64,000 bases of DNA from positions 496,001 to 560,000 of the forward strand of contig WTXI01000009.1 in the NCBI GenBank assembly GCA_022376515.1. Reading direction: 5' to 3'. The notes beneath the pieces were generated by a model. The model did no database searches, had not been told where the DNA came from, and saw only the letters and a program-made list of their open reading frames with translations. The translations under genes and the position numbers were made by a program. Below are positions 20,737 through 31,217 of this stretch, piece after piece; the stretch's first letter is position 1, and the number at the start of each line of letters is the position of its first letter. Source of the DNA: Lactifluus volemus. Lineage: Eukaryota > Basidiomycota > Agaricomycetes > Russulales > Russulaceae.

Positions 20737-23700
20737 CTATTTAGATAAAGCACTAGTAAACCAATTTGATCCATAAGCAAAATCTGAGAGATCAAGCCGT
20801 GTCTCATGTTCGCCTGCAATCCAGATAGTGCTGGGTCTATGAAGGCACCGCCTATGTAGCTCGGGAATCCAAAGCACAAGTTCATTCTCTTCTCCATGTA
20901 ACCAACCGTCATTATCGATCAAGGATCGGTCCGTAAATTGATACTTGATATTTTCGGCCCTGGTTGCGGTCTTCACATGAATTGTGCCGTTGTCTGAAGC
21001 TGAGGCAATATGTCCTGTTGTGGCATCCCACACCCGAATCGTGCAATCAGAAGAGGCCGATGCAATACGCTCCCCGTCTGGTGAGAATGCAACCGATAGG
21101 ACCCAACTGGTGTGTCCAGTAAACGGGCCCGCTACAATCTGTCCTGTTGTGGCATCCCACACCCGAATCGTGTGATCAAAAGAGGCTGATGCGATACACT
21201 CCCCGTCTGGTGAGAATGCAACCGATGTGACCTGATCGGTGTGTCCAGTAAACGGGCCCGCTACAATCTGACCTGTTGTGGCATCCCACACCTGAATTGT
21301 GTGATCATGCAAGGCCGATGCGATACGCTCCCCGTCTGGTGAGAATGCAACCGATGTGACCGCATAGGTGTGTCCAGTGAACGGGCCCACTACAATCTGT
21401 CCTGTTGTGGCATCCCACACCCGAATTGTGTGATCATGCAAGGCCGATGCGTTACTCTCCCCATCTGGTGAGAATGCAACCGATGTGACCGGACCGGTGT
21501 GTCCAGTAAACGGGCCCGCTACAGTCTGTCCTGTTGTGGCATCCCACACCCGAATCGTGTCATCATGCGAGGCCGATGCGATACGCTCCCCGTCTGGTGA
21601 GAATGCAACCAATGCGACCGCATTGGTGTGTCCAGTAAACGGGCCCGCTACGATCTGTCCTGTTGTGGCATCCCACACCCGAATCGTTTCATCATCCGAG
21701 GCCGATGCGATACGCTCCCCGTCTGGTGAGAATGCAACCGATGTGACCTCATCGGTGTGTCCAGTAAACGGGCCCGCTACAATCTGTCCTGTTGTGGCAT
21801 CCCACACCCGAATCGTGCAATCTCTCGAGGCCAATGCGATACGCTCCCCGTCTGGTGAGAATGCAACCGATGTGACCCGATTGGTGTGTCCAGTAAACGG
21901 GCCTGCTACAATCTGTCCTGTTGTGGCATCCCACACCCGAATCGTGCGATCATCCGAGGCCGATGCGATACGCTCCCCGTCTGGTGAGAATACAACCGAT
22001 CTGACCCAATTGGTGTGTCCAGTAAACGGGCCCGCTACAATCTGTCCTGTTGTGGCATCCCACACCCGAATCGTTTCATCATCCGAGGCCGATGCGATAC
22101 GCTCCCCGTCTGGTGAGAATGCAACCGATGTGACCCAATAGGTGTGTCCAGTAAACGGGCCCGCTACAATCTGTCCTGTTGTGGCATCCCACACCCGAAT
22201 CGTGTGATCAACAGAGGCCGATGCGATACGCTCCCCGTCTGGTGAGAATGCAACCGATGTGACCTGATCGGTGTGTCCAGTAAACGGGCCCGCTACAATC
22301 TGTCCTGTTGTGGCATCCCACACCCAATCGTGCGATCATCGAGGCCGATGCGATACGCTCCCCGTCTGGTGAGAATGCAACCGATGTGACCCTCGGTGTG
22401 TCCAGTAAACGGGCCCGCTACAATCTGTCCTGTTGTGGCATCCCACACCCGAATCGTGCGATCCCGAGGCCGATGCGATACGCTCCCCGTCTGGTGAGAA
22501 TGCAACCGATGTGACCCAATGGTGTGTCCAGTAAACGGGCCCGCTACAATCTGTCCTGTTGTGGCATCCCACACCCAATCGTGCGATCATCCGAGGCCAT
22601 GCGATACGCTCCCGTCTGGTGAGAATGCAACCGATGTGACCAATCGGTGTGTCCAGTAAACGGGCCCGCTACAATCTGTCCTGTTGGGCATCCCACACCC
22701 GAATCGTGCGATCAAAGAGGCCGATGCGATACGCTCCCCGTCTGGTGAGAATGCAACCGATGTGACCGAATCGGTGTGTCCAGTAAACGGGCCGCTACAA
22801 TCTCTCCTGTTGTGGCATCCCACACCCGAATCGTGTGATCAGAAGGCCGATGCGATACGCTCCCCGTCCGGGGAGAATGCAACACAATGGACAAGGCGTC
22901 ATGTGCCTTAATTGTCATTTCCAATGCAGGCCAATGCGACAACTGCCCACGTTCCAACCTCAATGTCCGAGGAAATTCGGGAAGGTATTGATGAAGGATC
23001 TGGGAAGAGGTTGGCGCGAAAGGCAGGGCAGAGACGTAGATATGTGGTGCACTTCGAGCCACCGCCATTCCGAAATACCGCACGAATGAAGATGCATCCT
23101 TCGCCAATCCCAAAAAATTCTTCACTTCCGTTTGTGAACGCTATTGCGATTTCACGCGAAAGTCACTACATGTCATATTCAATTATGCGGTGTACACACC
23201 TCTCGCCGCAGCCATACCAACAGGGATGACAAAGCTCGTGAGGCAACGCCGACACTCTTCTTGACACTAAGCACTTCCAGCCAAAACAGAAACTTTGTTT
23301 CGAAGAGCAATTGAAGTTTTTGGAGGACATCGTGGTCGAAGGAAAGACGATCCAAATGGTCGCCCCAGTATATACAAGCATATGGTAGAGCAGACGGAAT
23401 ACATCTGGCAATTCGAGATTCCAAGTCTGGGACGTCGCTGTTGGCGAGATATGACGACTCGAGTTCGCAGATGTTGAATTTGAGTCCATCGAGCATTAAT
23501 CCAAGGCAGGAATGTGTCAATTGATGGTGAGCATCCGCGAGATCGACATAAAACACGTTGCTCGTCTTGCTCGTCAGAAAGTCGCGGAATGAGGTATGGA
23601 GGGGAAGGACGGGGCCAGTTTGATCACGTGAAGTCACGTTACTCAGCAACGAGCCGAGGCGGCGGAGAACTTTAAGAACCAGATTGGAATCTTCGGCGTG

Positions 23701-26496
23701 AACAGTCGGTGCATGCCGTCGCAGGGCAATTAAAGAATTGATGGAGAGCGGTTCTATCGCAGCAAAAAGCTGACCCATGATGGACCGAAATAGATCTCGT
23801 GCTTCATCTCGTTTGAAGTACTCCTGGAGAACTTCTTCGTACAACTTGTCCAACACACCTTGTCCATCGAGACCTCGAGAGCGTCCCAACAAGCGCCGTA
23901 CACATTCGTTGTCGCTAAGGCCAAGATCGTCACTGCTGTTTATGAATCCACATGCAACGGCCGCCCACTGAAACAAGCCCTCCGACGCCTGCACTAGTTT
24001 GCTACCATGGTCTTTGAACACGTCCTCGCGGAGCCTGCTCTGAATATACAAGCCAATGTCTTGCTTTGTGTTGGAAGCCAGTTGGCGGTCATCCATGTAC
24101 AGAGTACGGACGGACCGTGCGTTGGCGAATGCATGTTCGATCCCATCTTCCAACCTCGAGGTGATGAGAATGCGAAAATTTGGCGGGAGGTCGATGAGGC
24201 GTTGGGCAAGAAACGTGTGCAGTGGATTTTGGCCATTTTTGACACCACTCTCATCCAACCCATCGACGACGATGAGAATTGGATTACCGGGTGGTAGGCT
24301 CTCGAGTGGTTCAAGGAGGAGCCATTCAAAGAGTCTACGATAATCTCGGGTGGCACGAAGAGACCGTGATGAATTGCCCGCAATGGCCCTCCTGAGGCCA
24401 AGCCTGAACTGAGGATAGCGATCGGAGAGGTCACCGGCAAGCGTCGTAAAAAAATGATAAGCTTCGTCCTTGGGTTGCTCCGCCCGCGAAAAAGCAACAT
24501 AAGAAGCAAGATACGTCTTGTCGAAGTGAAGTGCGACCTCGTGTGCAATTGAGGACTTTCCTGTTCCTGCTTGGCCAAAGAGAACGAGGCCACGTTCAGA
24601 TTCGGAATTCTCGACCCATTTGACGATGTGATCCAAGAACTCTTTGCGTGTGCCTTCGTGACAGCCTTTCCTATCAGTGAATCGCCATCCTCCCAAAAGA
24701 AGGCCTTCTCCGATTATTGCGGCCAATTCTGTGTTCCTCTTGTCAGACCGATGATCGACGATCTTGGGACTATCAGAAGGACGTACCAGTTTCTGATGCA
24801 AGGTTCGACATATCTGTTACCTGTGTTCTCGCATTATCCCGTATTTCAGGGACAGCAGCACCAGTAGTGACAGCAACATGCATGGGGAATTTCTCTCGTA
24901 GTTCCCGTAGTCGGGCGACGGTCTCGCGGAGGTGTTCGACGTTTTTCAAAGCCAGCTGTCCTGGAAATCACATGTTGATAAGGGGCAATGAAAGAGGTCA
25001 GGATAACGTACCAACTGTACACCCGTCTTGGCAAACGATTCGGTAAACGCGTACGGTGTAATAAGAGTGGCACATTCGGAGACGCGCTGCAGCATCTCGT
25101 TGAGAATTATTGCTTGCGTAGATGCTGGTTGGATGTTCCTCAAAACATCCCCATTTCCAAATTCAAACGCTTTCAGTATCGCCTCAAGGAGTGATCGGAA
25201 GTTGTCGTCATGCTGTAAATGGTTTACAAAAGTCTGCCAACGAGCCAAAAAAAAAAAAGTGAGCGTTCCGTTTCATTTAACAAGGCAAGTGCGCGCACCT
25301 CGGGAATATTGGAGAGCTGAGTCCATGCCGAGCTGGCACGCTGAGGGGCAGCAATTAACTTGGTGAATAGTAGAGAAAAGAGGTACGTGACATACTTCTT
25401 TGACGATTGGACTGACGGTATCCATCACCTGTTCCATAACATTAACGGCACTTTTCCATAAAGTCACCGCATCCATAGCTTCCTCAGCACGATCGGGATG
25501 ATGCGACATCCCCGTCTGGCTTTCCGGCACTGCTCCCACAGCAGCGCCGCCGTCAACGAGAAGATCACCCGTCCTGGAAATATCAGATATAGGAGCAGTA
25601 ACTCCCGTGCTAGTGGGTTGCGCGGCTTCAGTGTCAGTTGGGACGATAGGACGCGTATCGCCTGCTTCAGTGATATTCGGGGTGTTGACTGCCACTGCCT
25701 GAGAGGAACTTGGGTTTGATGACACTGTGATAGTTAAGACTGTGGCCGGCTTATTTGTCTGTCTAGAATGCCCATCGGCATTCCCGAAAACAATGTCGAG
25801 TTCTACGTGTAGGGTGCTCAGCCAGACGAATGAGTGAAAATTCCCAAAAACCATGAGACGAACCGCGAGGTGGTTCACAGGCTATCCTCTGACTTCCAAT
25901 AAGCATGTCATTCGGTTTGGTCCTTTTCGCATACAGGGATACTATGATATGAGAGCGCCGTTGTACAATGCTGCCGGAGACTCAGCCGCAAATAGAAATA
26001 AGATATGGCAATTTCTCACAAAGTGTCGAGATTCTCGTTCCATTCTACGATATTCTCCCTTCTCTGCACAGATCGTGTCTGCCTCGTCGTTTCCCCGTAA
26101 GTCACCGTGACATAAAAAATTCCTTTCTTCAAGAGGAGGGTCTTGAAACGCGGAAGGTTGCGTGCTCTGACGACTGGCAGGAGAAAATGATTTAGTACCT
26201 CTCAGAGCGTGATCATAATGGAAGTACATACCAGTCAACCGGAGAGGATGCGAGCCTGGTTGCGTTTCGGTGACCTGAGCGTGGCGGCTGTGCCTTATGT
26301 CGGAGATCTGAGAACCTGAGCTATAGTAGTGACTAATGATTAACAGTGGGAGACATCGGGAAAGGAGACTTTGGCATACGGATCCGGGGTCATCTGGGTA
26401 GCGTTTGAAGAGAGTAAGAAAAAGAAAGATGCGTGGGAGAGAGGGTTGAGGGTTGTTGAGCCTTGAGGTAACCACGTGTCGTCTGCATTTTGCCAT
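20737..26496 (-). CDS. C2-NACHT-WD40 NOD-like receptor, copy B
   Basis: STAND receptor of the fungal HET-E/HNWD type and the better preserved of the two copies. N to C on the minus strand: a C2-like domain (26,310-25,720; VVRARNLPRFK, TTRQTRSVQRE, ELDIVFGNADGHS) interrupted by an intron at 26,251-26,193, then a helical region (AVTLWKSAVNVMEQVMDTV, QTFVNHLQHDDNFRSLLEAI). The 540-codon NACHT exon (24,801-23,179) has Walker A GQAGTGKSSIA at about 24,577-24,545, Walker B ILIVVDGLDE near 24,280, and RILITSR. The linker carries SALPFAPTSSQILHQYLPEF. Fifteen WD40 units follow (22,885-21,018), then the conserved tail RPSTIWIAGEHETRLDL; stop at 20,737. The last 10-11 units form one open frame. Four or five N-terminal units and the NACHT 3' end (near 23,245) have 1-nt breaks that may be assembly errors. 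The start MAKCRR at 26,496 is the only in-frame ATG I found and is uncertain. The presumed role is intracellular non-self recognition. Confidence 0.75.
21018..22885 (-). repeat. WD40-coding tandem array, copy B (15 units)
   Basis: The units from 21,018 to about 22,320 are exactly 129 bp apart and stay in frame. Those from 22,320 to 22,885 are 125-128 bp apart. In-frame units are almost identical except at two blocks: the residues after GHT (DQ, YW, NW, NR, DE, NA, GP, YA, SW) and the residues before TIRVW (VDH, DDE, DDR, RDC, HDD, HDH, FDH, SDC). These are the positions known to be hypervariable in Podospora HNWD repeats. The highly similar arrays suggest ongoing unit exchange. Confidence 0.95.
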
Positions 26497-29469
26497 GAAA
26501 GGCACCTCATCTGCGCCATCTCACGCTCAGCGCTAGCGGCAAGGTTGTGGATAATCACCATGTCCACCGGTTCACTTTCGATCACGACCACTTCACCTTA
26601 AAGATAGGGCACCTTTTTCGAAACATAATTACCTAGGTATTAAACGACACTGCAAGATACCGTACTTTACGATCCCCGAAAGAAAAAGCCCGACACGAGA
26701 ACAAAGTATCAGTAAAAGGTGTAAGCTACACATAGTAACGGGAACCCCGCATACAACGCTAACCAGCTCGTCGCGTTGCCCAAGAACTTGTTACGCTTGA
26801 TCGATCTTGATCGATTGATCGCTGGTGACCGTGCGACAGCGATCATCGGAATCGAGATGAGTTTCAGCACAAAAATATACAGTCCGTTTCCACGTTCGAA
26901 CACACTAATCTTTTCAAAAATAAAAGAGAGAGGAGAGCATCTGATCTTCTTGGTCACCACGGCCATGACCAGTTTTTGGGCCGTCGCGGAGAGAAGAAAG
27001 GTGGCCAACACGCGAGCGCGAAAATTGGTACGAGCTGATTATTGACGCCTAGACGTGTCGAAGCTGGAAGTTGTGCACGACTCGGAGAACTCATCCAAGA
27101 AGTTAGGTTCCACTGTGACCGTACTCAGCACCAAAGTTAGAAGCGCATGACCCAGGCAGGGTCCACGTACTACGAAAGCTCGGCGAATTCGTTGCATATA
27201 CACCCTGAGAGTATCTTGTCAGTAACGATGTGGCTCTGTGCTACTTAACGCACCAAATATGACGTAGAATAAAAAGCAAATAGTATGCTAACATGAATGG
27301 TAGCGACAAGTCCAGCAACGTCCTTGTGAAGGACTGCTCCAGGCTCGTATTAGTGTAGGGTAAAATGAACGTATCGGTGATAGTATAAAGGTGCCCAAAG
27401 TTACTGTCTTTTCAAACACGTATAGGTCGGATTCTACGAGCAACAAAATTAATCGTAAACACCCAATGCAGTGACCAAGACGAACCTTTGTGTGCAGGGA
27501 AACTCGAGCTCATATACGAGCGATGGGATAAGTTGATACACTACAACGTTTTTAACGATATTCTCCGGCCAGCGCACGCGTTGTGGGCCCGAGCTAACCA
27601 GTTCCGATTCGAGCTCTGAGTATTCCGCAACAAGGGCTCAGATCTGTGAATCTGAGTGATCTACGAGCGGATGAGATGCCACGCCTTTACGTTTCTCATT
27701 GCCCAGCGCAGTAATTGACCCAGTATTTAGCGAGGCGCCTGCGAAGGGCAGTGGCATTGGGCACTTTTTGTATGATGTGGTCACACCTATAGGCAACTCT
27801 AGAGTGCCAGATAACGACGAGCTTGTCTCGGTACCACTCCTGTCTGAGTTCGCTTCTCGCTCAAGGTCTTCTCGGCGCTTCTTCGCGTCGGAGATGCCCC
27901 TCTCCCACTCACCAACTCGAGACGTCGCAACATTTTTTCAGGATCGCCGCAGAGACATAGTGTAAGGAATCATTCGTTCCATATGAGAATGCATCTCATG
28001 ATCATGGCCTGATAGATTGGGAGGAATTAGTGCGGAATACGAACCAAAGCAGTCGAATATGCACGATGTATGGGAGTCTAGAAAGTGCCATTGGCTATTA
28101 GATATGCGATCAACCTATCAAGGCAGCAAATAAAGTAAATGCACACCGATTGAGTCCACGTAATTGCGGTGAGGAGGATGAATGTCTGAAGCACATGGTG
28201 GAAGACAACACCTGTCCAATAGTGCCTGGCCCACCCCAGCCAACTGCCTTCGCGAATGAAACGCAGATTCCTGTGCTCAAGATAAGCACCGCATCGGCGA
28301 GCGCTAATGTGCGGGCGTCTCTTGAAAACGTGGAGGCGAATTGCAAGTGAGCGGAGCGCCATGTGTTTCTATATAGTACTTTGAATGTATGTGCGTAGGT
28401 CCCTAAGAAGAGTGAAATTCAAAAGAGCGTGAAGAAACTCGAAGCAAGGATGAGAATACATACAGTGCACGGAAGCCAAGGCACACCTTGAACTCATGTG
28501 TTATACTTGCTCCCAATATCAAAGGAATTGCCTCGACGCCTTGAGCCTCATGCTGTTCAGGGAGTGAATTGGGTTGAAAATGTAAGCATCGTCGTGTCAA
28601 CGCCATAACTTTTGGAGGGGTTGTCAAGATAGCTGCGGAGTCTGGAGCCTTGAGAGGAGGAAGATTTGACATGTACAGCGGGACAAAGTGAAAAAAGTCT
28701 CACGGCGTGTAGTACTATTGTCACGGTATTATATTATTGGTCATCACCGTGACCGCATCACCATCGAAACCTCGATCGCGCTCAATAGCGCACACGCAAG
28801 CTCAGTTTGTCACTTTGCCGTTATTGCTCACTCATCGGCAGCATTGTATCTCGAGCTCGAGGATCCGTTGTACCCTCTTGTCGCAATTCCATCGACTGTC
28901 TAACAAATAGTGATCGTTATCAGAAGCTTCGTTAGTACAGTAAAGCCGTCGACAACCGAAGTGGTGCATGGATAACTTGGGCTACCAGTTGTCCTGTAGC
29001 AATCGGATTTTCCGCATCGCAGTCAAAGCGCCTCGGTGCCAGACGGCTGACCTATTACGAGGATTGCATTCAGACCGATTTCTCGACAAGGACTTTTCTG
29101 CCCCAACTGTGCGTCCAAGACCACCTCACTGGACAAGCTAAACATCGACAAGCCGATGCCCAAGAAGGTCGTCAATCCCTGTATTACACAACGACTGCCT
29201 CTCCGTGTTGAAACTCTTTGGGATCGGCTAGCTCTCAGTATCCCTATTCCTATCCCCATCCCGTGTCTTGGTTTTAATTTGCTTACATGATTCTCCTCCA
29301 CCGTGACTTGTTTTTCTTGTCCACCAGAGATTCCGAGCGGAGGGGCATCTTCTGTAATCCCCGAAGCGGACGTGTTTTATATCGGTGAGAGGAACGCGAT
29401 CTTGGCGCCGCTGGTCTGAGAGAATTGCACACTCGCGCTGCGGCACGGCGTTAGAGCTATAGCATCTTT
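26497..29469. other. Duplicated flank without a recognised gene (copy B)
   Basis: Counterpart of 8,531-10,907. The minus-strand hydrophobic piece (26,710-27,011; IFVLKLISIPMIAVARS, then NKFLGNATSWLALYAGFPLL) is better preserved here and continues to VAYTFYW. It looks like the first exon of an unidentified membrane-anchored protein, with no later exons. No complete gene. Confidence 0.4.
27775..28490 (-). other. Segment present only in copy B, with membrane-protein-like fragments
   Basis: In copy A the sequence passes directly from gcac to cttaaactcg (about 9,912); in copy B about 0.7 kb lies between. Minus-strand frames contain LAIRLHVFKRR, LADAVLILSTGICVS and WTGVVFHHVLQTFILLTAIT in different frames, together resembling part of a multi-pass fungal membrane protein. 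No inverted or direct repeats mark it as a transposon, so a deletion from copy A is at least as likely as an insertion into B. The family is not recognised with confidence. Confidence 0.35.
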
Positions 29470-30154
29470 GCAGATACTGTAGTGTCACATGTCGCATGTA
29501 TAGACGAGGAGTTCCTCTCAGTTTCCAGCGAACAGGACGTACATTACACCGCATCAATGTTCTTTCTTCTACCCGTAGGCTTCAGTGACTTCGGCCACGA
29601 CAATTGCATCTGGAAAGGCGATCCAAGATGGCCTCCGTTAATCTTTCTTTCGTATCATCAGACCTCTCATTGCTTCTTCCTTTCTGCCGTACTACTTGTC
29701 AAGCGGATCTTGTCGTTTCATTTCGATACGTCGCTGTAATCTCGGGTGTCTTAAACTTAAGTGACTTTTGGCCCCGATCCGGAACCTGGCTGCCAAACGA
29801 TGGATCATAGCATCGAAGGACTAACTAGATTTGCCTGCTTGTCACAATGGCAATTTACTAACGCCATCGCCGCCGCGTTCCATGTCAAAAATATGTGATC
29901 GTCTACTGGGATCGCGGCTAACTTAACGGACCACGATGGTACGATGACGAAGCCCGCCTCTTTCGCATCGCCAATGAGCATGCGCATTGACAGTAGGATT
30001 GCATTGATGGAAAGGCGCTGGAACGTCGGGACATAGAAAGGACCGGTCCAAAAATAGCCAATACCAAAATCTTAGACTCCGTGCCTCACTTGCACTGGGC
30101 ACTTCGAATTGACGCATTCGCAGTCAGATTCGCCTTGAGTGAGCCTACCAGACA
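29470..30154. other. Unique spacer after copy B
   Basis: No gene recognised. Frames on both strands are short and give no familiar protein. Confidence 0.4.
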
Positions 30155-30160
30155 TATAAA
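30155..30160 (+). promoter_or_regulatory. TATA box of ISG12-like locus 4
   Basis: tataaa lies 99-104 nt before ATG 30,259, followed by a pyrimidine-rich leader (cctttccctcttgag), the same promoter style as locus 1. Confidence 0.5.
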
Positions 30161-30258
30161 TAACAACTCAACATGGCCGCAGATTGAACCATCCTCCCCA
30201 ATCCTTCAACCTTTCCCTCTTGAGCTCTCTACGCGTGCGCGATTATACTGATATCTTA

Positions 30259-30707
30259 AATGGGACAGGGAGGTAAGCCTTTTCAAGTCTCATACTACGC
30301 CACAGGCAGTAGAGTTAATTGATCGGTTTCCAACCCTGTTCCTGGCTGGCACCACATCGGACGCTCACACCGATAGATCCATTTTCTGCCGTTGCCGGCA
30401 TTGGGGTGCGGTCGTAGCTGGGACCGTACTTTTCCCCTTGTCGCACCAACAGTCCTCGGGCCGTAGGTTTTGGGGCGCCGGCCCTGTGGCAGGTAAGCTT
30501 CAAAACGAATGATTTTTTGTCTTGTTCTACCCGCATTTGAACTAGGTAGTCTCGCTGCTGGCTGGCAGGCGCAATAGGAAATGTAGCCTCTGGGAGCTTT
30601 TCGCAGCGGTCCAGAGTGCTGCAATGGGCGGCGGAGCCCCCGCAGCCGTTAACGTCGTAGGAGCTGTAGTTAGTGCGGGTGCTGCAGCTATGACCAAGAA
30701 AAAGTGA
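30259..30707 (+). pseudogene. ISG12/IFI6-like small hydrophobic protein, locus 4 (frame-broken)
   Basis: Mini-exon ATGGGACAGGGAG precedes GTAAGC. The next exon reads AVAGIGV and, after 1-nt shifts, LVAPTVLG and GAAGPVAG up to a GTAAGC donor. The last exon (after aactag) reads GSLAAGWQA, then in shifted frames IGNVASGSF and AAVQSAAMGGGAPAAVNVVG, ending AAAMTKKK with stop at 30,705. Three 1-nt frame changes separate otherwise conserved family motifs. This could be a dying gene or residual sequence error. It stands outside the duplication, 0.8 kb after copy B. Confidence 0.6.
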
Positions 30708-31217
30708 ACCATTGTTTCTCTACCTAGTAGTCTGTCCACTCGGATTCTTCTTATTGTGTCATGGACCGTAAAGTTGTCGTATAATGACGTTCTCCGTGAT
30801 CATACCAAGATGTCATAAAGAACATACTGTAGCATGTGACGAGTCTGCAAAACGAGGGGAAAGAAGTTATGACGCGACTTGACCCCTTTTCAGGTCGCCG
30901 CTCCAAGAGCCGCACTCCCGGATTTGGTAGGCCGAGAATGCGATACACGCGCCGTTATGGATGGCCTTTACGTCCGCTTTTATATCTTGCATGGCTGTGA
31001 ACAACAATTAATCAAGACGTATTGTCTAGAAACCATTGGCAGCTGTCTTTACGCCGCTGTTCTTGGCATAATCTTTGTTCCTTCCCTGAATCGATTACGG
31101 AAATGTTCTCTCGAAAAAACAAACGCTTTGCACTGCCCAGTGGTCGAGACCGCTCCACCGGCACATTGGCCGCAGGGGGAACACTTTTATAAGAGAGCGC
31201 CATGGCTTGTATCTATC
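30708..31217. other. Spacer between ISG12-like locus 4 and the oxidoreductase
   Basis: No gene recognised. A TATA-like tataaga near 31,189 lies only about 25 nt before the first ATG of the next gene. Confidence 0.4.

Larger units (their letters stand above)
16440..29469. repeat. Segmental duplication, copy B
   Basis: Direct second copy of 1-10,907, about 2.1 kb longer. The extra length is mainly the retroelement (19,014-19,931), the small inverted-repeat transposon (20,115-20,427), one more WD40 unit and a 0.7-kb segment at 27.8-28.5 kb. Its left edge is sharp at about 16,440, next to ISG12-like locus 3. Its right edge is at catcttt 29,463-29,469. Confidence 0.93.

Noticed and set aside
21485..22141. 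218-codon plus-strand frame across the WD40 array
   Set aside because: Shadow frame made open by the repeated 129-bp unit ([21 protein letters not shown] repeats); the minus strand encodes genuine WD40 units.
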